The notes beneath the pieces are model-generated. The model saw only the letters and a program-made list of their open reading frames with translations. It searched no databases and was not told the origin of the DNA. Shown one piece after another: positions 1 to 10,500 of a DNA stretch of 64,000 bases; within the stretch, counting starts at the first letter, position 1; each line of letters starts with the position of its first letter. Both the position numbers and the translations under genes were made by a program. Origin of the DNA: Haliotis asinina (taxonomy: Eukaryota; Mollusca; Gastropoda; Lepetellida; Haliotidae); the NCBI RefSeq assembly GCF_037392515.1, contig NC_090291.1:689501-753500 (forward strand), given 5' to 3'.

Positions 1-2
1 AA

Positions 3-857
3 GCGTGGCTTGAAAAACAAGCCCTGTGGCAGATCAATTTGCCGGCACCACGCTACTTGCCTAGAAGGAGGTTCGGTATTAACATACCTAATAGCGTTCA
101 CCAGGCAGACCTACTGTTCCTACCCCACGACAAGAGGTACAAGTATGCCTTAACCGTAGTGGACGTAGCCAGTCGTTACAAGGAAGCCGAACCCTTGACC
201 ACGAAAGATTCGGCCCAGGTAGCCAGAGGATTCGAAGGCATATACAAACGCAGTCCGCTGACGTGGCCAACAGAGCTGCAAGTTGACCCCGGACGGGAGT
301 TCATGGGTGCCGTGTCACAACTGCTAGCCAAACACGATACAAAGGTCAGGCGTGGCACGGCCGGAGCCCATCGCAGCCAAGCCATAGTTGAGAGATTTAA
401 TAGGACTTTGGCTGAGCGCTTGTTCGGCCATCAGTATGCTAGGGAGATGGTCACCCCTGGAAAACGATCGACTGAATGGGTCACGAGGTTACCCAAGGTG
501 GTGTCGGCAATCAACCATGAAGTCACCCGTCTCACCGGTAAGAAACCGGCAGACGCTATCAAACTAAAATCAATAGTTGCAGAGTCGGCCGCTCCATTGC
601 GTGGGAAGGAGAAACAGATACCAGATAGGGCCCTAGTGAGGTATCTATACCAGCCGGGGGAACACGAGGGTGATAGCCGTAAGCGGGCCACCGATCCTAT
701 ATGGTCAGTCAAAACTTACAACATAGATAAAGTGGATATGAAAGCCGACGAACCTAACTTGTACTACTTGAGGGATGGGCCGGGTAGGGGGTTTGTAAGA
801 GAAGAATTATTGATCGTACCGTACGGCACAGTGTTACCTCCAACACACGTTAAGTAG
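3..857 (+). CDS. Retrovirus-like integrase, unit 1, open at the left edge
   Basis: DDE-type integrase that would insert element DNA into the genome. The frame is open from the window edge, so the N-terminus is missing from view. Visible parts are an rve core with the first Asp in HQAD, the second Asp in VDPGREF and the Glu in IVERFN, then a C-terminal segment with YYLRDGPGRGFVREEL, which resembles the region before the end of Polinton integrases. It reads with the two downstream units. It is an element gene, not a host gene. Confidence 0.75.
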   Translation, partial: AWLEKQALWQINLPAPRYLPRRRFGINIPNSVHQADLLFLPHDKRYKYALTVVDVASRYKEAEPLTTKDSAQVARGFEGIYKRSPLTWPTELQVDPGREFMGAVSQLLAKHDTKVRRGTAGAHRSQAIVERFNRTLAERLFGHQYAREMVTPGKRSTEWVTRLPKVVSAINHEVTRLTGKKPADAIKLKSIVAESAAPLRGKEKQIPDRALVRYLYQPGEHEGDSRKRATDPIWSVKTYNIDKVDMKADEPNLYYLRDGPGRGFVREELLIVPYGTVLPPTHVK

Positions 858-891
858 TAGGGGTAATAGTAGCAAGAGCTAAGGGCCCAAC

Positions 892-920
892 CAAAGCCTT
901 ATTTAGTAAATAAGGCTTTG
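892..920 (+). terminator. 13-bp perfect hairpin after the integrase stop (repeated at 1821-1849 and 2750-2778)
   Basis: CAAAGCCTTATTT, a 3-base AGT loop and the exact reverse complement form a perfect 13-bp stem about 35 bases after the integrase stop codon. It is present unchanged in all three units. A role in 3'-end formation of the element transcript is an inference: palindromic 3' ends are known for some large DNA viruses, and a link to Polintons is not established here. Confidence 0.4.
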
Positions 921-985
921 TAGAGACTTTTCTTGAAAGTGTTTTAGAACTGTCATTCCCTATACTACTGCCGGCACCACGCTAC

Positions 986-1786
986 GTGCCTAGAAGGAGG
1001 TTCGGTATTAACATACCTAATAGCGTTCACCAGGCAGACCTACTGTTCCTACCCCACGACAAGAGGTACAAGTATGCCTTAACCGTAGTGGACGTAGCCA
1101 GTCGTTACAAGGAAGCCGAACCCTTGACCACGAAAGATTCGGCCCAGGTAGCCAGAGGATTCGAACGCATATACAAACGCAGTCCGCTGATGTGGCCAAC
1201 AGAGCTGCAAGTTGACCCCGGACAGGAGTTCATGGGTGCCGTGTCACAACTGCTAGCCAAACACGATACAAAGGTCAGGCGTGGCACGGCCGGAGCCCAT
1301 CGCAGCCAAGCCATAGTTGAGAGATTTAATAGGACTTTGGCTGAGCGCTTGTTCGGCCATCAGTATGCTAGGGAGATGGTCACCCCTGGAAAACGATCGA
1401 CTGAATGGGTCACGAGGTTACCCAAGGTGGTGTCGGCAATCAACCATGAAGTCACCCGTCTCACCGGTAAGAAACCGGCAGACGCTATCAAACTAAAATC
1501 AATAGTTGCAGAGTCGGCCGCTCCATTGCGTGGGAAGGAGAAACAGATACCAGATAGGGCCCTAGTGAGGTATCTATACCAGCCGGGGGAACACGAGGGT
1601 GATAGCCGTAAGCGGGCCACCGATCCTATATGGTCAGTCAAAACTTACAACATAGATAAAGTGGATATGAAAGCCGACGAACCTAACTTGTACTACTTGA
1701 GGGATGGGCCGGGTAGGGGGTTTGTAAGAGAAGAATTATTGATCGTACCGTACGGCACAGTGTTACCTCCAACACACGTTAAGTAG
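986..1786 (+). CDS. Retrovirus-like integrase core, unit 2
   Basis: Second copy of the integrase segment, with the same catalytic Asp, Asp and Glu motifs (HQAD, VDPGQEF, IVERFN) and the same C-terminal block. The unit begins within the gene, so the first in-frame ATG (986) lies just before the catalytic core. No promoter is evident before it. It is followed by the same 3' hairpin as the other units. Confidence 0.7.
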   Translation: MPRRRFGINIPNSVHQADLLFLPHDKRYKYALTVVDVASRYKEAEPLTTKDSAQVARGFERIYKRSPLMWPTELQVDPGQEFMGAVSQLLAKHDTKVRRGTAGAHRSQAIVERFNRTLAERLFGHQYAREMVTPGKRSTEWVTRLPKVVSAINHEVTRLTGKKPADAIKLKSIVAESAAPLRGKEKQIPDRALVRYLYQPGEHEGDSRKRATDPIWSVKTYNIDKVDMKADEPNLYYLRDGPGRGFVREELLIVPYGTVLPPTHVK

Positions 1787-1914
1787 TAGGGGTAATAGTA
1801 GCAAGAGCTAAGGGCCCAACCAAAGCCTTATTTAGTAAATAAGGCTTTGTAGAGACTTTTCTTGAAAGTGTTTTAGAACTGTCATTCCCTATACTACTGC
1901 CGGCACCACGCTAC

Positions 1915-2715
1915 GTGCCTAGAAGGAGGTTCGGTATTAACATACCTAATAGCGTTCACCAGGCAGACCTACTGTTCCTACCCCACGACAAGAGGTACAA
2001 GTATGCCTTAACCGTAGTGGACGTAGCCAGTCGTTACAAGGAAGCCGAACCCTTGACCACGAAAGATTCGGCCCAGGTAGCCAGAGGATTCGAACGCATA
2101 TACAAACGCAGTCCGCTGATGTGGCCAACAGAGCTGCAAGTTGACCCCGGACAGGAGTTCATGGGTGCCGTGTCACAACTGCTAGCCAAACACGATACAA
2201 AGGTCAGGCGTGGCACGGCCGGAGCCCATCGCAGCCAAGCCATAGTTGAGAGATTTAATAGGACTTTGGCTGAGCGCTTGTTCGGCCATCAGTATGCTAG
2301 GGAGATGGTCACCCCTGGAAAACGATCGACTGAATGGGTCACGAGGTTACCCAAGGTGGTGTCGGCAATCAACCATGAAGTCACCCGTCTCACCGGTAAG
2401 AAACCGGCAGACGCTATCAAACTAAAATCAATAGTTGCAGAGTCGGCCGCTCCATTGCGTGGGAAGGAGAAACAGATACCAGATAGGGCCCTAGTGAGGT
2501 ATCTATACCAGCCGGGGGAACACGAGGGTGATAGCCGTAAGCGGGCCACCGATCCTATATGGTCAGTCAAAACTTACAACATAGATAAAGTGGATATGAA
2601 AGCCGACGAACCTAACTTGTACTACTTGAGGGATGGGCCGGGTAGGGGGTTTGTAAGAGAAGAATTATTGATCGTACCGTACGGCACAGTGTTACCTCCA
2701 ACACACGTTAAGTAG
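1915..2715 (+). CDS. Retrovirus-like integrase core, unit 3
   Basis: Third copy. Its predicted protein is identical to that of unit 2, with the same three catalytic motifs. The unit ends at 2827, where the sequence passes abruptly into unrelated DNA (CTTGCTGAAC), which marks the right end of the array. Confidence 0.7.
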   Translation: MPRRRFGINIPNSVHQADLLFLPHDKRYKYALTVVDVASRYKEAEPLTTKDSAQVARGFERIYKRSPLMWPTELQVDPGQEFMGAVSQLLAKHDTKVRRGTAGAHRSQAIVERFNRTLAERLFGHQYAREMVTPGKRSTEWVTRLPKVVSAINHEVTRLTGKKPADAIKLKSIVAESAAPLRGKEKQIPDRALVRYLYQPGEHEGDSRKRATDPIWSVKTYNIDKVDMKADEPNLYYLRDGPGRGFVREELLIVPYGTVLPPTHVK

Positions 2716-2827
2716 TAGGGGTAATAGTAGCAAGAGCTAAGGGCCCAACCAAAGCCTTATTTAGTAAATAAGGCTTTGTAGAGTCTTTTCTTGAAAGTGT
2801 TTTAGAACTGTCATTCCCTATACTACT

Positions 2828-3808
2828 CTTGCTGAACAATAACATGCATTTTACTCAGTCCATTTGAGCCAGAATTGGACTGATGAATTGCAAATTCTAT
2901 CATTGTACATATTGCCACATAAATATAAATAGTACACATGTTTATCATTTACTGATACCAAACAGCGCCCTTATATTTGAACATTTTCCAGACTCCATCG
3001 GAAAAGTTGTTTAAGAAACTATCATCCTTGAAAAGTTGTTATCTGTCGTGGCAAGGTGAAACCGCAGAAATGGAACAGCCAGTCATGGCAGGGGACATCT
3101 CAAAATCTATTCCAGGAGACCTGTCAGTTTCTCATCTGTCGTTGTGTCACAGTCACGACTTAAAGGGATGACAAGTGGTTCTGACTCATATGGACTGCAG
3201 ACTGTTTCCAGTTATAAATACATTTATTACAGTATACACATCTTACTTACAAAACAGGTAACAATGAAGAAAGCAATGAAAAAAGTAAATCACTATATTT
3301 TTCCTAAATCAACTAAATCAAACAACAGCCTAAAAAACTGATTTTTCCTACATTCAACACCAGCATGTAAAGAAGGTGTGACATATCGCTTTATGTTTAC
3401 ATTCTACAATATATGAAAATATATTTTGTTTTTCTAAATATTCACTGCCATGCATAAGTGTAGAATAGTAATCGCTACCCTGCAACTTTGAGCTTCTGCT
3501 GGCAGGGATTGTGATTGTACAGGTCATTTTAAAACCTCTACTTGTGGAATCATAAATTCTACCAGTAGAGACTCTGATTGCAATCTCTACTGATAGAATC
3601 TCTGATTCTACCAGATCGCAATCTCTACCCTGACACGTTTTTTTACATTCGAAAATTATATCTCATTCTTCTTTCAATCAATTTTAGATTATTTCTGATC
3701 AATGGATCACCACTAATCATGATAAACATAAAAGTGCCTTAAACAGTGTAGTATTTATTCAATATTGGTAATATTTAATACCTACATAATGAATACAGTG
3801 TTAACAAT
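2828..3808. other. No gene seen; AT-rich spacer
   Basis: No convincing exon, including no continuation of the RPUSD2-like gene. Around 3540-3640 a short block repeats GCAATCTCTAC and neighbouring words in both orientations, which looks like a small degenerate repeat. Confidence 0.5.
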
Positions 3809-4316
3809 ATGTAATTTTCTGAATAAATTGATATTTCATACTTATCCAGATTCATGCTTATTGCTTATCTGTTCTTCCCTGGTGATGGTAGTGGAACACC
3901 TGAAATCCCTTGAAGTTCCCTTCTAAAAGAAGCAGACGTAAAATACACTCACCCAATTCTAGCCTCCACTTTCCTGCGCAAATGGTCAGCTGACCGACCA
4001 TGCATGTTACTCTCTCCTCATAAATTGCCCGACACAAGAATTATTGAAATTCAGCGTGCCTGTGAGGGGTGGCTGGGAGGGCTTTCGTCAGGAGTCAGGA
4101 TAAGTATAAAATATCAATTCTATTGAGAAAATTACATATTTTTCCTTATCCTGACTCATGCTTATTGCTTACAGAATCCGATGGAAATAGCGCCAACCTC
4201 ATGCGGTTGAAGTCTAAAGCATGACATTCATGCAGCTGTAGCCAAGGCAAGTAAAAACAGCGTCTTCTGAGTTAGCAGTTCAAATGAGGTATTATGTTGT
4301 TGATGATGTTATGATG

Positions 4317-4532
4317 TTAAGATCCCATGCTAAATCTATGTTGTTTATCTTTCAACGTGAAGGAGCGTAGTAAGGCGAGTAGCTTGGGTACTTTAGTACG
4401 CTTGGTCCACGTTTCCATGAGGACGACTGAGCTGAGAGCTGCAAAGTATGTAGATAATGTAGAGCCTTTCAGACCTCTGGAATGTCGTAGGTGACATGAA
4501 TATTCTGCTATCTGCGGACATGTTGCCTTCAT
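4317..4532 (-). pseudogene. Tyrosine recombinase N-terminal fragment (DIRS-like)
   Basis: Encodes a segment with PQIAEYSCHLRHSRGLKG then STLSTYFAALSSV. This fits the helical core-binding domain that precedes the catalytic domain of tyrosine recombinases (pattern: a short helix, LR..RGLS, then STI..Y.SAL). The catalytic part is not seen. It follows the polymerase-end fragment on the same strand, in the order expected of DIRS elements. Fossil. Confidence 0.5.
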
Positions 4533-4660
4533 CGCCGTGAAGCCTTTCTTCTTGGCGTATGTCTCAGACAGCTTCCACTTGTCATCATAAAGGGTGCAAG
4601 TGGATTTTCATAAGGCTAAAGTAACTGCTTTTGTTGCTCTTGTCGAGTATCCTCTGTGTT

Positions 4661-4930
4661 TTAAACAGATTTTGATACAGTCCATGCGTGAAGTCGGAAT
4701 ACAGATGGGTTGCCAAATGCCTGTTTCGTGTGGGGATGGACGGGAAGATTTTTCCAATCTGGTACCTGCAGCACTGGTTGTCCTAACACCTCTATGAGTG
4801 TTGGAAACAAATGCATCATTGGCCAGTAGAGTGCAACCAAAGTCAGTTGTAGCCCCTTCGTCTGATTTTCTCGATGACTTTTGGTAGCAGCACGGGAGGG
4901 GGAAATACGAATGAGTTTAGTCCTTCCCAT
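4661..4930 (-). pseudogene. End of reverse transcriptase/RNase H block (DIRS-like)
   Basis: The segment ending ...VFRLHAWTVSKS, preceded by LVALYWPMMHLFPTL, matches the typical tail of DIRS polyproteins (LVAP.WP...WFP.L ... L.LHAW.LSG), the last part before the recombinase gene. The upstream polymerase is largely missing. Fossil. Confidence 0.55.
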
Positions 4931-5299
4931 GGGATGCTGAGGGTGTCTGTTGAAAAGGCTAACGGATATGGTACCGGTGATACCAAGGTTGTTGTCTGTT
5001 TGTTGAACAAACGGTATTAAACTTCTTATCTCTCACTCTCTGGACTCTGAAGAACGGGACTTGTTAGTGTAATGCTGACTTGTCTGCTTGAGCACCGTTG
5101 TCAAGGTGTCGATGGACTTGATCATCATAACCTCGAGCGTCTTGAGCAACCATCCTTGCAACTTCCTTGAACTTCCCATTAAAGAGAGTAGGCGCTGACC
5201 ACTGAGCTTGATATAGAGGCTTGGTAATGATCTCACTCAGTGATGCTGCAGACAGGAGACCTTGTTGACGAAGTAGATTCAGTCCCGCGATAGTAGAGG

Positions 5300-6578
5300 T
5301 TAAAGGTCACATGCAACGTAAAACACAACTTTGCAGATTCTGGGACCTTTCGGTATGCACTTACCGGAACAAATCATAAAAAATGCCAATTCAACCTATA
5401 ACGTTGAAAAAAACGCGATGAAAGAAAAGCCCGCGAAATCGGAGTTCAAACGTTTCACTAAATTCCCCCCAGCGCTGGGGGGAAAACTGGTTTCAACTGC
5501 TGTGCTGCGCTGCGTCCATAACGCATGCGCAGTGAATAGGTTCGTGGAGCTTGAAACAGTATGCACGTCCAGCGTCTTAGGTCGTGAGCAGTAGTCTAAT
5601 CCTGGTTGTGTACACAAACAAGTAAATAATCTACTCGTTACGTAAAAAAAACTCGTTGATTGTGGTAAGCAGTCTCTGTCACAGAGAAAGCTCATTGTCT
5701 GGTATATTCACACCTATATGACTGCCTGCCTGTCTGCTAAAGACAACATGCAATACACAGCTTCAGTGACTGACCACGTGCAATTTAAACTTAGCACCTA
5801 TCAGACTATACGACATAAAGAAAACAAGTTGATTTATGACTCGTGCACTCGAGTTCCGTGTCTGTCACATTATGTAATTAGGTACGTGTGATACACATGA
5901 CATGTTTTTGTGTCTGTGGGTTGCAAACAAACTACATTCATTTTTTTCGGATGACTGGATCTGACGGAAACTTGTGCAAACTCAAGTCCTGCTTTGTACT
6001 TGGACAGATTCCAGCCACGCACTAGTTTACCATCTCTACTGACATGATATTTGATTGGATCGAACTCAAATTCAGAGAACATGTATTTTCCAAACCCAAC
6101 ATCTGTATGTACATTCTTCATGGATAACGACTTCTTTTAGTGTATGCGATTTTGTTTGACAACACTATATGAATCCATACTGAAACGACGCATCAAGTAC
6201 ACAAAAAGAAGTTGTTATCCATAAAGAATCTTACTTTCTTGTGACTGGCTATACTTCTAAAATGCCCATCAAACAGATCATCTTTCTGTGCACACAATGA
6301 ACCCTCAGCATATCAGCAAATGAAACAGCCAATCGGAAGCCGTCGTTACACTTGACTCCTGTCCATATCCACCCGCTATGACTGGGTTCGGTCTCCCGAA
6401 GGCTTCGTTTTGGGGGAAGTAAGCCCAAGTACAAAATATTGCACTTTTGAATCGCGATTGTACGCTTATAATTTTGTTTATTTGTTTTTTTAAAAGCAGC
6501 AATGTATCTTATATGTCATGAATAAGTGATAAATGTGTTTTAATTATGTTTGATTTTTTGCTTGCATGTGACCTTTAA
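5300..6578 (+). mobile_element. TTAA-flanked non-autonomous DNA transposon, copy 1
   Basis: Bounded by TTAA on both sides with matching ends AGGTCACATGCAA. The TTAA target and purine-rich ends suggest a Kolobok-like or piggyBac-like family. At 6120-6222 it contains a palindromic sub-element with arms starting ATGGATAAC and ending GTTATCCAT. A minus-strand reading frame of 83 codons (5870-6121) has a degraded counterpart in copy 3; no transposase is recognisable. It is inserted in the DIRS-like element and is therefore younger. Copies 2 and 3 lie at 7917-9182 and 9778-10882. Confidence 0.75.
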
Positions 6579-6888
6579 GTCATCAGCCATAAATTGCTGA
6601 ACCTTCTCCTGAGTTACCAGCTTGCGATGAGAGTCTCATTGACAGCTCTTGCTCGAGCTAATCTGAAGGTGCAGCTCGTAGTGGTGTCGAGCTGAGCAAG
6701 TCTCTTGTCGCCTACCTTGTAGGATTTGTTGCTGGCTAGACTGATGATTTTATAAGTTTCATTGATGTCCGGTGCTCTGATGAAGGGCTTCATGTGATGA
6801 AGAGGGAAGTGACAAACGTTGAACAATGGCACATGTTGTTGTTATAACTTGGCTGCCAACTTAAACGCTGTAGATAACATCACAGGAA

Positions 6889-7077
6889 TCATAGATATCG
6901 GAGTGTATCAATGTAGTCATTCTTCATCTTGTAAGTATTTACTTCACTGGAGTCCTTGGATGGTGAGACTAAGTCTAGTCCATTTGTGATCCACGATGAT
7001 GATGACGAGAACAGTCTTCTCTCTTCTTCAAAACGCTGCTCCATCAAACTCATCATCTGCATTGTAAACTGTTGCAT
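6889..7077 (-). pseudogene. Possible gag-like fragment of the DIRS-like element
   Basis: A short reading frame with a Gln/Met/Glu-rich helical stretch (QQFTMQMMSLMEQRFEEE) followed by a serine run lies just inside the right terminal repeat, where a first structural gene would be expected. The assignment is by position and composition only. Confidence 0.3.
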
Positions 7078-7542
7078 GAAGGCGCCTGCTGCGTTGCCTG
7101 TACAGAGGGCTGAAATGTAAAGTTGTCTGCAGACTAACGTTGCTGATGAAGTCTGCGTTGTATGGCGATCTTTATCAGGGTTTAGAGGTGTTGATGTTGC
7201 TGTCAGGGCTGATCTAGATGATGCCGCCCGATGACTACGTTGGTTGATATCTACCTCATTTCAACCAACGGTAGCTTGTCGAAGATAAGTCGTTCATGTA
7301 GAGGAACGATTTCTTCTCCAAACAATTTCTTCTTTGAATAATGATACAGGTGGGTGAGTGTATTTTACTTTCGCTTCTCTCAGAAGGGAACTTCAAGGGA
7401 TATCAGGTATTCCACTACCTTCGCCAGGGAAGAGGAGATAAGCAATAGGCATGAGTCAGGATAAGGAAAAATAAATATTTATAGATATACGCATATAGGA
7501 ATGTACAATGCTATCTGTTACTGTAGTGACAAGTGGACTCAC

Positions 7543-10500
7543 GTAATCCTCCTCTGAATATGCCTTGAACTCTGACCTGATGACATCCAGGATGGTCCGA
7601 CCCAGCCAGCGCTGTTTCACATACGAGGTGAACGTGTAGTAGTATGGGTACACCTTCCTCAAACCTTTATACAACAAGCACACTTGGATGTTTCAAAACA
7701 GACTCATACTATTCACAACAGTCTGATAATATTTATAACAAGCTAAACAAATATTGGTTCTAAGATCTTCATTCATCAAAGAACATGGTAGCACTCCAGA
7801 ACCACAAATTCAGTATGATTGAAAACATGATCAATTAGCATACCTTCATTACAATATTAATGATCTGAAAACCAACCATTTCTGCTGAAGCATTCATGTG
7901 ACCATCTTACATTTCTTTAAAGGTCAAATGCAACGTAAAAAACTACTTCACGGATTCTTATACCTTTTGATATGCATTTACCAAAACAAATCATCAAAAA
8001 TGCCAATGCAAGCTATAAAATTGAAACAAAATGCAATGAAAGAAAGCCTACAAAATCAGAGTTCAAATGATTCACTACTTTGCGCCAGTACTGGGGGGAA
8101 AACTGATTTCAACCGCTGTGCTGTGCTGCGCTCATCACGCACACACAGTGAATAGGTTCGCAGAGCTTGACACAGTAAGCATGCCAGGAGTATGAGATCG
8201 TGAGCAGTAGTCTAATCTTGGTTGTGTACACAAATAAGTAAATAATCTCCTCGTTACACAAAAAGACATGTTGATTGTGATAGCCAGACCCTGTCACAGA
8301 GAAAACTCAATGTCTGATTTATTGCGGTCTAAGTAAACTTAGTCTCAGTGTATTTCGTTACACTCCACCACTGAGTCTAACAAAACCTAGTAGAAGAAAA
8401 TGTTCAGGTCACTGACACAGATCTCTCCACAAACAAAAATCTGCATATAACACAATTATACCTGCAGTATATGGGCTTTGGGGTTTCTGTTGACATGGTT
8501 ACCATTAACTAATGTTTCTGTAACATGACATCCTTGAATATTGCCAAAAACACCATTGTCAGTGACTGTTTACTCATCATTGTCATGGTAGTATGTATGC
8601 CGTGTGCATCACCTGGAAGCGAGCGTACGCTAAACAGCATTCGGAATCGTTCAGGTTTCAACCTTTTTGAGATAAAAAGTTCAAAAGGTATGTGCTAATG
8701 TCCACTTTCGCGATTTGGTAAGCTGTGTTCTGATTGGTCAATCTCAAAGGTTACCTGAGTTTTTGTTAGACTCAGCAGTGGAGTGTAACAAAAAGTACTG
8801 AGGATAAGTTTACTTAGACTGAGGTTTGTTGACACCTATGAGTCTGCCTGCTGGTCTGCTATTGACAATATGCAATGCAAAATTCAATCACTGACCACAT
8901 GCAATTTGAAATTTACACCTATCGGGCTTTTAAGCCATGCACAAAGAGCCGGCTAAGCATATCGATAAATGAACACCCATCGGCTTTGGGTTCAGTATCT
9001 CAGCTACTACGTTTTGAGGGACGTGAACCCAAGTACAAAATACTACACTTTTGATCTGCGATTATACGCTTACAATTTTGTTTATTTGTTTTTTCTTGAT
9101 CAGAAATACATTTTATGTACGAAGAATAAGTGATTACTGTGTTTTAATTATGTTTGACTTTTTGACTGCAAGTGACCTTTAACTTAAATGTAATTTTCTG
9201 AATAAAACTAATATTTCATGCTTATCCTGACTCATGTTTAGTTTGCTTATCTCCTCCCCCTATGCTAAGATAGTGGAACACTTGAAATCACATTGAAGTT
9301 CCCATCGTGAAGTGGACTTACAATCACACTCACCCAGGAGAAGCTGCCCTTTGCCCTTGGCACCATTATCGGTCAAATGACCAGCCATGCTTGTCACTCT
9401 CTCTGCCTACATTTCTTTAACTTAATGCAGCAAGAATCAGAATATCCAAATATTGCATCAAATTTAAGGAATGAATGCAGTGTAATCAAGCAAACCCTTA
9501 CTTCTCATTACCACAATATTTAGACGTTCCAGCCCTTTTTCCAATGAAAAAGTCCAAAGAAAAATAAGTATAGATTTCCCTGAGGTTCTGAATCTCCCAT
9601 CATACTTTTCACTAGTTCAGTCTTATGACATCCTTGTTACTACCCTTCACTATTCTATATGTTATCATGTGACATTTAACACAACATAGTGAATGTATAA
9701 CTTCCATTAAAGGCACAATGTTATTACACTTCTCTAAAAAATCATTATACACTTTCCTCAATAATACCATCAGCCTTCAAGTTTACATGCAACCAAAAAA
9801 TCAAACATAATTAAAACACAATTATCACTTACTCATGACATATCACATACATTGCTGCTTGTAAAAAAACAAATAAACTAAATTATAAGCATGCAATCAC
9901 AATTCAAAAGTGCAACATTTTTGTACATTTTCCGATTGACTTACTTCACTCGAAAACGAACCTCTCAGGAGACCGAACCCAGTCATAGCGGGTGAGTGCA
10001 CTCAAGTGTAGCGATGGTTTCCGATTGGCTGATTCATTTGCTGATATGCTGAGGGCTCATTGTGTGTACAGAAAGATGATCTGTTTGATGGGCATTTTAG
10101 AAGTGTGGCGAGTCACAAGAAAGTAAGCTTCTTTATGGATAACAACTTCTGTTATAGTACTTGATGCACCATTTTAGTATGGATTCATGTACCGTTGTCA
10201 AACAAAATCATATACACTAGAAGAAGTTGTTATCCATAAAGAATGTGTATGGAGAGGTTGGGTTTTGTAATGTAAATACATGTTCTCTGAATTTGCGTTC
10301 GATTGAATCAAAAATCAACTCAGTAGAGATGGTGAACTATGGCGTGGCTGGAAACTGTCATTCGTCCAAGTACAAAGCAGGACTTGAAAATGAGAAGAGT
10401 TTGCACCAGTTTCCATCAGATCCTGTCATCCAAGAAGAATGGATGTAGCTTGTTTGCAACCCACAGACATAAAAACATGTCATGTATACAGGTATCACAT

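Larger units (their letters stand above)
1..2827 (+). mobile_element. Polinton-type integrase segment in three 929-bp tandem units
   Basis: Three head-to-tail units of exactly 929 bp occupy 41-969, 970-1898 and 1899-2827. Each holds the catalytic core and C-terminal part of a retrovirus-like (rve) integrase followed by a short 3' tail. Units 2 and 3 are almost identical; unit 1 differs from them at a few positions. Sequence before unit 1 (positions 3-40) continues the same reading frame to the window edge, so the array starts inside a longer element. The units end in ...ACTACT, which would suit a CT-3' terminus as expected for Polintons, but no terminal repeat or target duplication can be seen. 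The Polinton/Maverick assignment rests on protein resemblance; another integrase-bearing element is possible. Near-identity suggests a recent duplication or an assembly error. Confidence 0.7.
3809..7471 (-). mobile_element. DIRS-like (tyrosine recombinase) retroelement, broken, with nested insertion
   Basis: Inverted terminal repeats bound the element: about 3842-3955 on the left is matched in reverse by about 7350-7470 on the right, and a short part recurs directly at about 4141-4172. Between them, on the minus strand, lie in order a possible gag-like segment (7077-6889), the end of a reverse transcriptase/RNase H block (4930-4661) and the N-terminal part of a tyrosine recombinase (4532-4317). 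Inverted terminal repeats with a tyrosine recombinase instead of an integrase define DIRS elements. Most of the polymerase is absent and several breaks are present. A TTAA-flanked element (5300-6578) is inserted into it. It lies in an intron of the RPUSD2-like gene. Confidence 0.6.

Noticed and set aside
88-712. Minus-strand reading frames of 60-93 codons opposite the integrase, repeated in each unit
   Set aside because: They mirror the integrase frame and repeat only because the unit repeats; no domain is recognisable.
2828-7400. Further RPUSD2 exons (catalytic domain) on the minus strand
   Set aside because: I looked for the conserved HRHEPP and HPCGRYRHN-type blocks and found none; only transposon sequence is seen.
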